From NCBI GenBank assembly GCA_949987565.1, contig OX465115.1, positions 11,672,555 to 11,736,554 on the forward strand: DNA of 64,000 nucleotides. Direction: 5' to 3'. A model generated the notes under the pieces. The model saw only the letters and a list, made by a program, of their open reading frames with translations. It searched no databases and was not told the origin of the DNA. This document shows, piece by piece, positions 30,606-45,000 of this stretch (positions are counted from its first letter, which is position 1; each line of letters opens with the position of its first letter). The DNA comes from Luidia sarsii. Its lineage: Eukaryota > Echinodermata > Asteroidea > Paxillosida > Luidiidae. The translations under genes and the position numbers were made by a program.

Positions 30606-31204
30606 CCATCCAACTAGCCAACCAATAAATTAATCAATATGAAAAGACTATAGAAAGATTCCATTAAGTATATTTGTCCCTAGTCCTCTGTGACTCTAAA
30701 CTGAAAAAAAAACCATCCTACTAAATTCAGGGGTATAATAATTCCCCTGACCTTTCTGACAAGAAGTTATAAATTCAGTGTTGTCCTATATCTCAGCAGT
30801 AGGCTTAAATCCCATTCGCACGTGGCTTGTTTGAAATTCTTGCATCAGAAACGCCAGCCAGAATACAGCGATTCATGTAGCAATGAAAAATGTAACCAGA
30901 AAACTAGTTATTCAATTCCTTTTTTTTCTTGGGGGGGGGGGGGGATAAATGTCCTTCTGTGGAAAGGCAGTGTTCAATAAAGTAACTATGGCCAAGACGC
31001 AATGTTGTTCCAAATAATTACTTGATTCTAAGAGGTTTATTAGAGAAGTGTAACGCGAAGATTGGAAAGGAAAAATGCTTTGAGCTTTAAAATTAATCAA
31101 AAACAATAAAGAACTGTTGCCTAGACTCGTCTCCAGTCCACCAGGGACCGGCAAAACCACACCACATTTCTTCCAATCTTTCCACAGACGTAGAGCAATA
31201 CACA

Positions 31205-31365
31205 AAAATGTTGCATACTGCTTACTGACTCAAGTGACCAAAATGCAAACCTCTAAATTCTGTGGGCCTGACGTTTCGATCCTAGCAGGACCTTTCTCAA
31301 ACGCAGAGAAAGGTCCTGCTTTTGAGAAAGTGTCTGCTAGGTTCAAAACGTCAGGCCCACTAAAT
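31205..31365. repeat. Hairpin repeat family, two-arm copy
   Basis: Left block TGCTTACTGACTCAAG, then GACGTTTCGATCCTAGCAGG and a rearranged inverted arm (GAGAAAGGTCCTGC ... CAAAACGTCAGGCCCACTAA). Confidence 0.8.
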
Positions 31366-32921
31366 GTTCAGACTTCCCCAGACTTATTAAAAGCAGAACA
31401 GACAAGGGAAAGATTCATCTATAACAGTGGGGAACTGGCATAGACTTGCTTCTAGCCCACCGGTGTTACGACAACACCCTCCTTCAAATTCTTCCTCGGA
31501 CAACTCGAAAGGAAGCTTCCCAACGCCCACACAGCATTGATTGGATAATGAGGATTTCGTTTTATTCATTCAGTAGGTACAAAGTCACTTGAACGTACAT
31601 ACATTGTACATGGAAAAAATGCAAAAGTACTCACATCATTTCATAAGCTGTACACAGCCAGCAGTCAGCGTTCTTTAATTTAAAGCAGCAATTACGTAAT
31701 GTAGCTAAATCTTAAATAAACGGGAATCATGAAGTAATCTTCAGAGCTACTGTTATAAAAAAAAAAACCAAATCGAGCTCTTTCGAGATGACACAGCGAA
31801 CTGACAATCTTGTCTCATTGCCTGGATCTCGTCGTGCACACAATTCAAGAAAATGCTCTTACTAATTGTACTTCTCTGTAATCCGGTAAGACTATCATAC
31901 TTATTTACATGTGTACAGTTTCTTAAAAATTGAACCGCTACCTACTTTACAGTTAGGTTGATTGATAGACAGACGAACCGATAACAAAATCACTTTAATG
32001 CAATTTCTGCTACAATTTTGCTTTACAAATGATGCCCTTATCCTTTTTTAGGATAGGGCCTGTGAATCAGCATTTTTAGCAAATGCAAAGGAGCTGCACG
32101 CTAGTACGGAAAACAAATCGGAGCACTCCCATTTGAATGAATTATTAACGGGGACTTCGCGGTCGGTTTAACTTGAGTACTATCCATTACTCTGTAGTAC
32201 ATTATCACATTGGAGGTAAAAACCAGCAACCAAATCGTGCATAGGCCTAAGCTAACGCATGGACTTTGTGCGTAATCATGTTTTTTTTTTGCTTTACAGT
32301 ACAGTTAAGAAAGAGACACCTTAGTAAACACAGGGGCCTTGCATCACATTCGAAAAAAAAAGCATCCAATAAGCCACGAGCCTAGTATTAGTCATACCAC
32401 AAGCGCATGTCGCAAATTACAAACTACAGACGTACAATAAAATGTGTCCAAAACAATGTTTAGAAAAAGGAGTACATAATTGGAGTGTGTGAAACACTGG
32501 CTAATCTGACCACACGAAGATGAGTTGCTTAAAACTGAGTATTCTGGGGGAAGGGCATCCGTCTTCTCATTCCAGTTAGGCTGTCGTAATTCTTGGCCGT
32601 CTTTCGGCTTGGCCCTGCAGTAGACAAAGTTGCACCAAAGTTGCACCAGTTGCACCTACTTTGCGTTGCACTTCTGATACAAGACTTTACAAGAAAATAC
32701 GAATGCCTCGGTCTGAACCCAGTTTCACCAGAGAGCCTCGGTTCCGGGCTTCCGTGAGTACGAGTGAGAGTGGCCTACAGAAAACGCCCCTTCATAATAG
32801 GCTAGTAACTTTATCAGGACGTTGCTGACGACGTTCCCGTTGAGCTCGAACGAGGGACAGACTGGTGTGGCGGATGCTTCGCGGCCGAGCATGCCGTAGT
32901 CTTGGACGCGCGCTGCGGCGG

Positions 32922-33021
32922 CTACCAGACACTGCACTTTTTCGTGGGGTTCATGTAGCTCGTTGACGGACACCCGAATGCCTTTGCGAAGTCCTCGTTG
33001 TTCTGCATAGGCCCGATAACT
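32922..33021 (-). CDS. M13 peptidase, last exon (exon 20)
   Basis: CTGCAG|AGTTATC to stop TAG (32924-32922). [28 protein letters not shown] and the terminal CxxW box, which in the family is needed for folding. Confidence 0.95.
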
Positions 33022-36000
33022 CTGCAGGTGAACGAGAAAAGGGGTACTTTGACTCCATTTGAGCAACTCTTGATCCAGTCAGCCATAACTTTAACGCAGT
33101 GGCTCAGTGCAGTGGTGTGGTTCCCTGACTTCACAGTATTTGTCAGGATGTTTAGCTCTTGGAACCAGACTATCAGCTAATAGACTGGTTCAACCAGCCT
33201 GCAATGCTGACAAAATACAATCAAGTCAGGGAACCACACGGACGACTGCCGTAACAACAGCCACTGCGTAACTTTAAACGAGTCCAAGTAGATCAAAATT
33301 CAGGAGGGCCTGACGTTTCGATCCGAGCAGGACCTTTCTCAAAGTCCAAGTACATGTATAGCGATATTTGGGGCATACCTGTATCGCCCAGGACTATGGA
33401 CACCGCCCAGGATTTGTGACGTCACACCCTCTGGCCGATAGGCGCTGCACCAGATCTGTAGGTGGAGTTTAAGTAAAGAGATAAATACAAAGGGTTTTCT
33501 GGGTCGAGCTGGGGATCCGCCTTCGTCTCCGTCACACATGAAAACACGGGTTATAGTGTGGCGTTGTAGAATTTATTGTCACAGTGCAGAGCCTATTCAT
33601 ATCGAAGCTGTTGTCAAAAGTTTCCCCTTTAATACCCGTGATACCCGTGATACTGTTGAATAAATTGAAGAAAAACTGAAGCCCAAGCCCGAGCTCAAGC
33701 ACATGCCTCCATTTCGTGAGAGGCCAATAAAGCCATGTCCGAAACGGGCGTCTAGAGTTAGGTCTAGGTCTTTCCACTATTGGAAATACACGGAGATGCG
33801 TAGATAATAACCCTAGCGGTAGCTCTAAAAAGCCCGTTTAGGACACGGCCTAACGACCGACTTTAAACAACACAGAGATTAGAACTTGGACACATGGTGG
33901 CGCTGTTCATTCCTTCATTTGCAGCGCGCGCACATTCGTCCGTAGCAACCGAAAGAGAGACTCTCCACATGGTCCTGCGAATTCCTCGCCGTCTGTGAAT
34001 ATCGGGTAAGCTCGTCTTTTCCGACCCTGGTCTTTTGTCAACATGGGTGGAAAGAAATTCTGAAGGGGCTGAAAAGTTTTATGTACCGTGCATACATAGG
34101 GGAAGTTGTAGAGAAGGGGGAGTTTTGTCAGTAATGCCGGTGCGCCTACGCAATGTATTATTTTGCACCACGAAAAATGATAACAAAAAATAGTCACCTG
34201 GCCAAACGTTAGGAAGAACATCTGGTCATCGTTCAGGCTTAGACCCGGTAGGAGAGGTTGTTTGGGGACACTGTCTTTATAGGCCTGTGAGGAAGGGTGG
34301 GAAGAGAAGGAAGAGCAATTAAGTACATTTACCATAGAGTCTAAAAGATCGTTCACATGCAGCATCGACATGTACTGATGTAGGCAATATGCGTACTTCG
34401 AACGCATGCGTAGGCCTACAGCATTTATCTCCAAGCCCCTATGGCGATTGAACTCTCGCTTTTCCCTATCCAAATTATAGTCCTGATCACTTTAACTCTA
34501 GAAACCCGTAGGGCCTACTGGACTCAATTTTTTCACAATTTCTAGAACGTTTAGCTTTCCTTGATCTTCAGTGGAAGTGATATTTCAAACTTTTTTGTAG
34601 AGCAGTTTAATTTCACCAAATAATAGTGTTTAGGCTATTTGCAGTGCACGACAGTTTGGGAAGAAAACACATGGATGTACATGCACATGCGTACATCGAA
34701 TTCAGCGTTTGTAACGTGTAGTTGGCACGTTGAACTCTACCTTTCGTCTTACCAGAATTTAGATATATTTGGACTCAGATTTACTCAGATTCTATGAATT
34801 TACCCTTCTTGTGGCAGAGAATATTTGAATGAAATGAGTAAAAGTAGGACCAATACTTTGGCTCCTTTGCAGAGTATTGTTTTAGGCCTACGTGCCAGTG
34901 CTCTACCTATTAATGTTCATATCTGTGGATGATAAAATAAGTGTTGGCCCATCTCATTTTCTTCAAGTACACCCTGACCACATTGCATCAAATCATAGTT
35001 AGTATTCAGAAAGGTATCTCTGGCATACTTTGAGAACAATAAAAAAGAGTCCTCTACAATTAAAAGACAACGGACAAATACATTAAATAAATTGTTATTC
35101 ATTGAAAATTTATCTTACAGTATAACATTGAAATTACCAGAAGTATGCCATGTACTTTACTGTGCGATTAGATTTGGGCACAAAATTTCCCATCCTGGGC
35201 GACTCAACTCTATTTTCCCAAAGTGTAATTTGTTTTCCAAAAGTGTGGATTTCCCCGCTTGTTTGAATCCCCCCCACTTGTGTGAAGACCTTTCCCCACC
35301 TTTGTGAAAACGTTTCCCAAGGTACAACCTCTTTTCCCGAATTGTGAGACTTAAGGCTTTGCATGGTGGGTGAATCAATATAGGAAGGTTTGCGGTGAAC
35401 ACCATGTATCAGGTCTCTTAAAGGAAGAGGTATGGTTCTGAAAAGAACCTGAGGGTAACTCGACGTTTCGACCAGTATGCTCTGGCCGTCATCAGGAGAA
35501 TTTTCCTTTGTGTTACCCTCAGGTTCTTTTCAGAACCATACCTCTTCCCGAATTGTGTTGAAAACCTTTACACTGAAAAAATGCAATTTGGACAATACTG
35601 TTCAAAGAGTGGACAAAGTTCTGTAAATACTTTTTCAATTAGGCCACATCCTCAGTCAGTCTGTCTGTGGACTGGGCAACATAATTATAATCACCTTGTA
35701 GGATTCCTTTAAACCGCCATTATCTGCAATGTTCTCTCCTTGTGTCTGTTTTCCATTCAGCTGAAAAGCGAAAAGACACAAGTCTTGCCTTGTACCAGAT
35801 ACCCTTTCAAATTCCATTATGTTGACCATGGGCTCTTAATCCATTGACAATGCAAGTGGTAGAAAAGTTAGACTGACAGTTGTCCCTGTAAGCTCTAACC
35901 TCTTCTCCATTTATGCTGGAGTTTTGATTGGAGATCCCAATAAGCCTTCATCTTTTGAAACCCTTTACAATGACTATAGTATCATCTTTTCGGAATCACT

Positions 36001-39000
36001 AATGTTTTTCTTATGAAGTTATATGATCATACGTTGAGTGCTTAACAACGATGAGTGCATAACGTAGAAATGGTGATCACAGTGAGATCTTACGAGGATA
36101 AAGAGGATGACGAGGATGAAATATAAGGGCACCTGGTTTTTTTTTCAAGTACATTATCATCAGTGCATCAAATCATTAATCGCACAAAATCATCCAATCA
36201 TCAAATCGTATCATATCTAATTATATCACTTCAAATTGCACAGCATGAAATCAAACTAATTATATATCATGTCAAATCAATTAGTATCATATTGCACCAT
36301 ATAAAATCGCATGAAATCACATCACATTTTATTGCATCGAATCACATAGCATCAAAGTGCACTGTATGAAATCCAATCAGATTATAAACCCATCGAATTG
36401 CATCTGTAAAATTTGCCTGCATTAATCACATGACATGCATCAAATCAAATCATCCTATATCATATCGCACCAGATCGAATTCCAAGCATTAAATCCATCC
36501 CATCCAATGCTATTAATTAATTATTTGTTTGCATCACGTCGAGTCAAATCAGATGTTATCTAATTGAACTGCTACATTGCATTACCACAAATTAGATTAC
36601 ATAGCACTGCATTAAATAATCACACCAATTTGCTTTTCGTCAATTTGCAACAAATTGCATCACATCAGATCACATCAAACAAAATAATGGTTGAATTGCT
36701 TCTGACTGGCGCCCCCACCCCGGCAAAGAAAAGTTGACTATTTGGGAGGCCACCATCAAAGGGCTGGATAGCTCAGATGGAAGAGCACTGGTACGTTAGT
36801 CCAGAGGTCTCAGTTTGAATACCCTGTCCAGTCAAAGGTTTCTTTGCCAATTATTTTTGGAATTTGTTCAAAAGTTCCCAGTCAGTTTTTCCTTGTTTTT
36901 TTTTCCAAACAAAATAAACTCACATTTTCATCTGTTTCTGGCATGACAAATCCGCTGTACTGGTCCACAATGCACTGTTTCCTCTCCTTGAAGTTGACCA
37001 CCGATTGTTCACTCCACCAGTCCACCAGATTGCCGTCCTTGTCATACTGTCTCCCTGTCATTTAAGCCCAACAAATGTCAACCAGAAAACAATACACAGA
37101 CGTGTACCTAGTTTAACTAGTATAACACAGGAGGTGGTTCATTTGATTGAGTGGCACAATTGCAGAATACCCCGCCACTCTGCACTGCATTGCACACACA
37201 AGGGGAAAAGGCTTCACGTACATGTAGTGGCGGGGTATCCTGCATGTATTCCGATTGAGTAACTAAGGTACACTAGAATAGTGATTCCCTCAAAAGTAGT
37301 CGATTTCTGGTTCACCTCCATCGTCAAATCCGTGTGTTATCTCGTGCCCTATGACGACACCGATGCCACCATAGTTAGAGTACCTGTTCACAAAATGGAA
37401 AAAAGAAAGAAAGAAAGAAGCATTACCAGATAGAACAAAAGGGGTTTCAATGTCCAGTCAGAGTGTAATTGTAAGCACACCGATCCATCGAAGACTGTGA
37501 ATAAAACGTGCTTGACGGTTTATCACTCATATATACAGCTGTGATGTCACCGGAGACTACTCACCAGGGCAAGTCTTGGTGGTAGAACGGCGGCTGCAAG
37601 ATCCCGGCTGGAAACACTGTAAGTGGAACAGGAAGTGGGATACGTCAACTAGCACGCACCATAGACCCAGTACAAAATGATGGACGGTTAAACGTGAGTA
37701 ACCTTTTCTAATATTTCAAGTAAGAATGTTGAGAAAAACTTTGCCCAACTTTGGTTGTAATATAAAGTGTACACTCAATTGGTTCACTTACAACCATGTC
37801 TATTATTTGGTCTAGATTTGCCCATGTATTCGGACGATCTTGTCCGACATTGGTTGATTGTAATCTAGATTATCCAGTTGATATTTGAAGTAGCGTTTGG
37901 TAACGTTTGGCCAAAATTTGTTTTGCAGTGTTGATCTAGAACTTCTGGGGTCGCGGGTCCGCGTCCCGTTGTTGGCTCTATAGCATCCAGCAATTAGTTT
38001 AAAAAAATATTCCAGAGAGGGCAAAACATGACTTTTAAATCTGTGAAAATTATAATACAACCTATGGCGTCGTAAACTTTCCATGGTTTGTCAGTATTTT
38101 CATCCAACCAAGATGTGGACATATTTCTGTCTTTCTTATCAGAAAGCAGTTTGCATCCTGCGCACTATTGCATCCTGCGCACTATTGCATCCTGCGCACT
38201 ATTTCAAAACTCATCGTGGCTAAAAAAGAAGAAGATAAATCTTCATTTGATATCGAAGTATAACGACGTATGTCACATGTATCGGTTGAATTGCAACCCA
38301 AGACAAGCTACCAATCGTTAGCTGAGCAACGATGGATCGAAAGGCTTCGTGGCATCACCCATAGTACATTATGTGTACATTCAATTTGTGTGAAAGCGCC
38401 TGAATGGCCAACATTTGAATACTCACGAATTCGGTTCTTGCTGGAGCTGAAGTAAGCATTCACGACCGCAGGGCCGGCCGTCCATCTGAAACACAAACCA
38501 CAAATAAGCCCAAATACTACTATACTATAAAAATTATATAAGCCGTCCATCCTTGTCTTCGTCGCACAATGTAAAACTTAAGACCCCAAAAAGTGATGGG
38601 TAATATTGTTTGTCCACCACTTAGTTTGGTTTTATCAGAAATGTGTAACATGAATCAACATTATTTTGGAGTTTCCTTGACCCATGATGTTACTAGTTGA
38701 TATTTGCTGGTCAACATGTTGGCTCGAAATGTACAATATTTTTTGGGTGCAGTGCAGGTAGGCCTATACGTTGTTAATACTTCCCTTGGCTCTGCAATGG
38801 GAACTGTGTAATGTGAAGCAACATAAGTCATCCTGGAAAGACGCAGGACTGATTATTACATTTCAACTTGGTTTTCAGGGGAACTCTCTGTGAAGTCTGG
38901 CCCATTCGTGGCATGCGCGTACAACTTTGAAGAAAGAAATGTTTTGAGGGAACATCACCTGGTAGGCCAACTGAGGGCAGCCTGTTCATTACCGATTGCT

Positions 39001-42000
39001 TCTAACGCAGATCCCATGAGTGTACATGTACTGTACGTGCATTATGGTTTTGAAGCTATTCCGTACATTCGTGCAGTCTTTCACCCTTCAACGCTTTCAC
39101 TCGGATTTTCTGTGGCAAAACAGGCCTTGGGGCACTCCCTAGAAAGATCACGGCAATGGATTGTGCTATTGCCCCAAATTTACCCCCCAGATAGCTTATT
39201 ACTCAATTTAGAATATCAATCATTGTTTTGCTGTAATTTGCTAATTAATGAGAGTTTTCAAGTAAGGGTTGATTGTACCGTATATAGGGAAACACAGAAT
39301 AGTGCTTACTTTACCCAATTTTACCGTCAAGCGACGACAACGTATGGCACTAATGATGTACCCGAGGTCCGAGCAACAAAGTGAACGAAAGTGATGAGAG
39401 AAAAAAAACCCTCATGAAGCCACTCTCAGCTGACGCGTAGTTGTCCCCCGCCCTAGTGAGGGTTCATCGCGAGACCGCTGTGCTTGCATTGAATCGACCA
39501 CTTACGCCGTTTTGTCGACCGAGTCCCTGAGATGGCCGAGGCTGACCCTCTTGCTCCACTCGCGGTAGAGCAGGGAGTTGCCAAAGTAACTGTCGGACAC
39601 AAAGTCCAGCTGAAACGGAAAGCCACGGGGTATCAAAAGTCACATTCATGTAAGAGGATTGTTGTATGTATGACTCAGGCCATAAGACTCCTCATCTTTA
39701 CTAATACATATCAACAGGCACTCCTTGTTCTCTATAATCACATTTGGAATGTGAAACTAGCCTGCGCCCCTATGAGTCACCACTCTGGAATATCTACTGA
39801 CCACTAACTGGACCATGTGCTCAAGCTGAATCAAAACGGCACTTAAATCTTGGCTGACAATCTGTTAGGTCATGTGTGCTTTGGGTCCATCATTTCGTCT
39901 GTAACTTACTGTAAGTTGTGGCTATTATACGTTGTTTATTCAGTATACAAAAAGGATGATGATGTATGGCGACAGAAATGGGATTAACCATTACATTTTA
40001 CCATTAACCAAAACAATGCAGCCCAACAACGAAACCCTCGAGACCATGATTGCACATGAATGTGGATGTCCTCAGTTGAACATTCGTAATCCATTCGTAA
40101 TCCTCAGAGCAACTTGAACCTGTCACTTTATCATAGGTTACGTCATCCACCCACTCACCCCTTCATATTCTTTGTCCAGTTTGGTATCGTCCATGATCCA
40201 GTCCGGGTAACCTACATCGATCCGCATCTCATCCGCCTACGAAATAGTGGGATTTATGCATGGAACATGCATAAAACAACATAACGATTGTTACGCATTT
40301 TACCTTAAAATTTAATTACCTTGTATAGTGAGTAGTGTATATCGAGGGTCAGTAGCCTTTTCAAAGCCTTTCCAAAGCAACGATTCTGGCTTTGTTCTGT
40401 TCCGTTGTTTAGACAAAGAAATAATGCGAAATATTTGACAAACGTTGGTCAAAATATTTATATATATAAACATTTATGGTCAATGATAGCCCAACTCCGT
40501 TAGCCACAAATATCCTACATCTCAAGAAGAAAATGACCAACTGTTGTCAATACTTTTTGCTCTTAACATTTCTTTCTCCTGGCGTGGCGTACTTATAATA
40601 TCTGACTCAAATCAATTAGCCAGGAGATTTCAGAGATGGTGCATAGGTCAATAATTATAGAAGAACCTAGTCCGGATTTCAAAGGTCATGGTGCCACCAT
40701 AATTTATTTGAGGTCAAGCATTTGCCAAAACGAAAGTGTAAAATGCACACTGTGTACGGTACCATTCCGGGCACCCACCTTTAGGGTAAAACATATCCAA
40801 ATACTAGCTTTCGGAAACCTAACTATACTTGATATAGGTATAGATGTACAGTTTGATTAAGAAAAGTGAAATACCACAACCGGAGCTATTTGCCAAGCCC
40901 AACCCGCGGTTTTAAAAAAGCCGCGTCATAAACATTTTGTCGAGAGCGTCCTAAAGAAATGAGGTCATATGCCTTGTCTATCGCTACAAAAGAACTTGCG
41001 CGGTTAACTATAGCTGTATGTTCGCTCATTTTGTAACTGAGTGAACTATCGAATGGCTCTGACCTTCTCCGCAGCCACCTTCTTGTCGGCCTCCAGCAAC
41101 CAATCGTTGGTTTTCAGCATGGCCTTGAAGGCAGTCTTCAAGTTGCTAATCATCTCTATCGTCTGGGAGAGGAGGAGGGGGAAAATCGCCAAGTGTGAAA
41201 ACGAGACATCGGGTAAGTGTGTGAGCTTAGCATCATTACCTTTCTTCGCTCCGATCAGTACACATACCATGTCTTATGCATCTATTGGGTTGCACCGTTG
41301 GTACAATGTATTACCTTTTCCTTGGCGTTGACGGGGAAGTTCTCTTCCACGTACATGCGGCCCGTGGCGAACTCTAGCACGTTGTTGGCCTCGTTCACAC
41401 AGCGCTTCCACCGGGCTGACGTGGACGAGGTGCCCATAAGCACGTTCAGGTAGCGCTGCCGTATGTCGATGAACCTCTGGCCGAGATCGCTCACCATGGC
41501 TCCCACCAGTCGCCAGATCATATAGTTGGCGATCACTCTGGTGGCCATAAAAATAGCACAGTATATCAAGTGGTTCGGTAGGCCTATTAAAGAGCACGAG
41601 ATATTTTGATCAGATATTTGTTGGGTGATGGCTGATTTGACTTTGTCCATTTCGGGGACTGATGGAAACGCATTATGCTAGTTCTATAAAGCATTGTTCC
41701 TCGATAATTATCTTAAAAAGTGTAGACCATGAGGATAATTGGCGCTTGGATTGGCGTTTTGAAGAGGAGTATCAGGCCCAAGTCACTTGTTTATGAGCAT
41801 CCTAGGGGAAAACTAGATGTTCCTGTTCTTGTTACCTACGAGCCGATCACCAAAGAGGATGGTGAATACTTGTGTCATTTGATAGTATGGGACTGCACCT
41901 ACCTGCTGTCTTGATTGACTAGCCACTGTGTCATGTTAGCCAGGTAGACTGGTACCTTGTTGATGATGAGCTCGTCTCGTTTGATCGGTTTCACTTTTTC

Positions 42001-45000
42001 CGGCATCACGAGGTCGTAGTACATGGTCCAATTGATCTGGGAACGAGAAGAACGAGTCGAGAGAGAACCTTTAACTTTGGGATAGAGTTGTGCTAACCTT
42101 GCTGCTTCACGCTTTAATGCCATCATCTGACCGGTGAGCGGTCACTTCATCAAGATGTCCTAATCTCAACTTTATAATCGTCTTGTACTTTGCCTGTCAG
42201 TATGTTTCTGCATCCGGTGAAGCTTTCTGCATTAATTGCCAGCATGTTTGGGGCCTGCCCAAAACAACACTCTTCACATGATGATATCGTAAACCTTATC
42301 CTTTCCAACATCTGTTGAACTTTCGGTTAGTGACTTGCTCTCGTTGCGGTTGCATGGCATTGCCACCCTCAGAATCGGTTTGCCAACTGCATGTCGTCAT
42401 GGACGCAGACGTCATCTAGACTCGACCTAGAGTCGTCATCTTTGGTTCAACTTGATCAAGTTCCCTTCCCCGAACACCTGAATTGGTCTTCTAATTCTTA
42501 GGTTGCCAACCTTGGTGGGCCGTAATTTAACTACACCTTATGTCCTGACTGGTGGAATCTCACCTCCATGAGTCTAAGGGTCTTGCATCACATAATTCTG
42601 TCTACAATTCTGGTTTTGTAGCCCCTAAACCTTCGGTGGCTCGCAGGGGCACACGAAACTTAAACAGAATAAAACGGGAGAGGTCTTCATACCTGTGGAT
42701 AGGTGACCATGAGGTCGTCAAGGGTGTAGATGTTGTACAAGGCTTCATTGTCTCTCCTCTGGTCCTTGGCAATAGACATCTGTATAGCATCGGGGAAAAA
42801 ACCCACAAAGGCTTTGCTGACACCAATTGAGCCAGGTGCGCCAAACAGGCGACCTGCTTCTGAGTTTATATAGAATATAAGCCTAGCGCTGTCACCTGGG
42901 TTTTATCACTTGTAAAGTAAAGGTTTCAATTTGAGAAAGTTCCTACTAAGATCTGGGTATCAGCCACTTGTTGTGTACTTCGGCTGCCATCGCACCCCGC
43001 ATATTCTGACTGCGATTCAGATGAAGAAAACCTTGAAGGAATTTGCAACATGGAATCGAATTGCTTAAGTTGGGGCCCTGCAGCCGATTTCAAGACATGT
43101 TGCGTAAAGTCTTGGGCCACAATGGCTCTTTCCAGCAATATTTAGAAAAGGCAGCAAAATGTTGCGTAAGTTACGCAACAAAAAATTGAAGTTTCGTAAA
43201 ATCGGCTGCTACATATGTTGGTACATTACAGAGTAACGATAATCCATGAGTTTCTAAAAAAACTTGTTTAGTTGAAAAAATGTTTTACAGTCCGTTCACT
43301 GTAGGAAGAGCGCGAGTATATCAGTGACCATGTCTGGACAGTGTTCAGTGGCAGAAAGGAATAAGGCACCATTCTTAACTGATAGGTGATAACGACAACT
43401 GATAGGCCAGCTGCGGGGTGGACTTGTGGTGGGGGCGGGCAATAGTATTTAATGAGGCAGGGTCGAGATCACATAGTGGTTGGAGCGGACTGTTCAGCCC
43501 GTGGCCTTTGCTGAGTCCTCACGTTGGCTATGGTCGTCTCGAAGACCATGACTTCAGCCATGTCCGTCCGGGCCTGAGCCTCGTCCCCGCCCAGTTCCAC
43601 GATGACGTCAACCATGTACTGGATGTAAGCCTTCCTCTCCTGCATGGAATCATATAGGACACATTAGGGCGCTGCCCATTGACTGGCCGCTTCAAGGGAA
43701 ACAAATCGTCTACAAAAATACTCCTTAGTCGTGGAGAGAAATGTGGCAGAAGCAGAGGGGAGATCAGGGGAAACACTGCTTTCAGTTCTTCTTTGTTTTA
43801 CGTGTCTGCAATATCAAGACGAGTTTTCAGCGTTCACCTCATCGTATCAAAGAAGCAACCAGATGTAAACGTGAAATGAAACACACCTTTTCAAACTGCG
43901 GATCCCGGTAGTAGTTTCTGTTACCAAGTCCTATACTTGGCTGATCAAGCTGTGGATGGCGAAAAAAAAGAGACAGGAAAGAATATGACCAACATGTTGA
44001 TCAATATTTGTAAACGTTTTCATTCTCAACGTTTTAGTTGTTGGTCAATAAAAGTCCAACTGTTGGATTATGTTGGTCAAAGTAAATAATGAATGTAACT
44101 TCCCAACATTTTTGATACAACAAGTGTCAGATGTTTGCATCGTGAAAGTACCAAGTAGAAGGATGGCGGTGACACCATGTAAAACATATCTTTTGAAAAT
44201 GTGTGGCTCTGACAAGAGTTGATAACTCAATGTTTCATGCAGTGTGTACTCTGCCCGTCGTCAGTCTCCTGAGAGATGGTTTTCGTGGTATCATCGCAAA
44301 CCCACTAAAGATAAGTGTCGGGCTTAGTGTGTGTGTGAGTGTCGGGCTTGGTGAGTGTGAGTGTCGGGCTTGGTGTGAGTTTGAGTGTCGAGCTTGGTGT
44401 GAGTGTGAGTGTCGGGCTTAATTGGTGTGAGTGTGAGTGTCGGGCTTGGTGTGAGTGTGAGTGTCGGGCTTGGTTTGAGTGGGAATGTCGGGCTTGGTGA
44501 GTGTGTGAGTGTCGGGCTTGGTGTGAGTGTCGGGCTTGGTGTGAGTGTGAGTGTCGGGCTTGGTGAGTGTGAGTGTCGGGCTTGGTGTGAGTTTGAGTGT
44601 CGAGCTTGGTGTGAGTGTGAGTGTCGGGCTTAATTGGTGTGAGTGTGAGTGTCGGGCTTGGTTTGAGTGTGAGTGTCGGGCTTGGTGAGTGTGTGAGTGT
44701 CGGGCTTGGTGTGAGTGTGAGTGTCGGGCTTGGTGTGAGTGTGAGTGTCGGGCTTGGTGAGTGTGAGTGTCGGGCTTGGTGTGAGTGTGAGTGTCGGGCT
44801 TGGTGTGAGTGTGAGTGTCGGGCTTGGTGAGTGTGAGTGTCGGGCTTGGTGTGAGTGTGAGTGTCGGGCTTGGGGAGTGTGTGAGTGTCGGGCTTGGTGT
44901 GAGTGTGAGTGTCGGGCTTGGTGTGAGTGTGAGTGTCGGGCTTGGTGGGAGTGTGAGTGTCGGGCTTGGTGGGAGTGTGAGTGTCGGGCTTGGTGAGTGT

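Larger units (their letters stand above)
30059..32921. other. Convergent intergenic region with USP5 3' UTR
   Basis: USP5 and the M13 gene converge here. Candidate AATAAA signals occur at about 30624, 30975 and 31094; I cannot choose between them. It contains an (ATCA)n microsatellite at about 30535-30605 and a hairpin-repeat copy at 31205-31365. No exon was recognised. Confidence 0.5.

Noticed and set aside
38890..39384. 164-codon plus-strand frame in an M13 intron
   Set aside because: No recognisable domain, biased composition or conserved context; most likely chance. It is unrelated to the 164-aa element protein.
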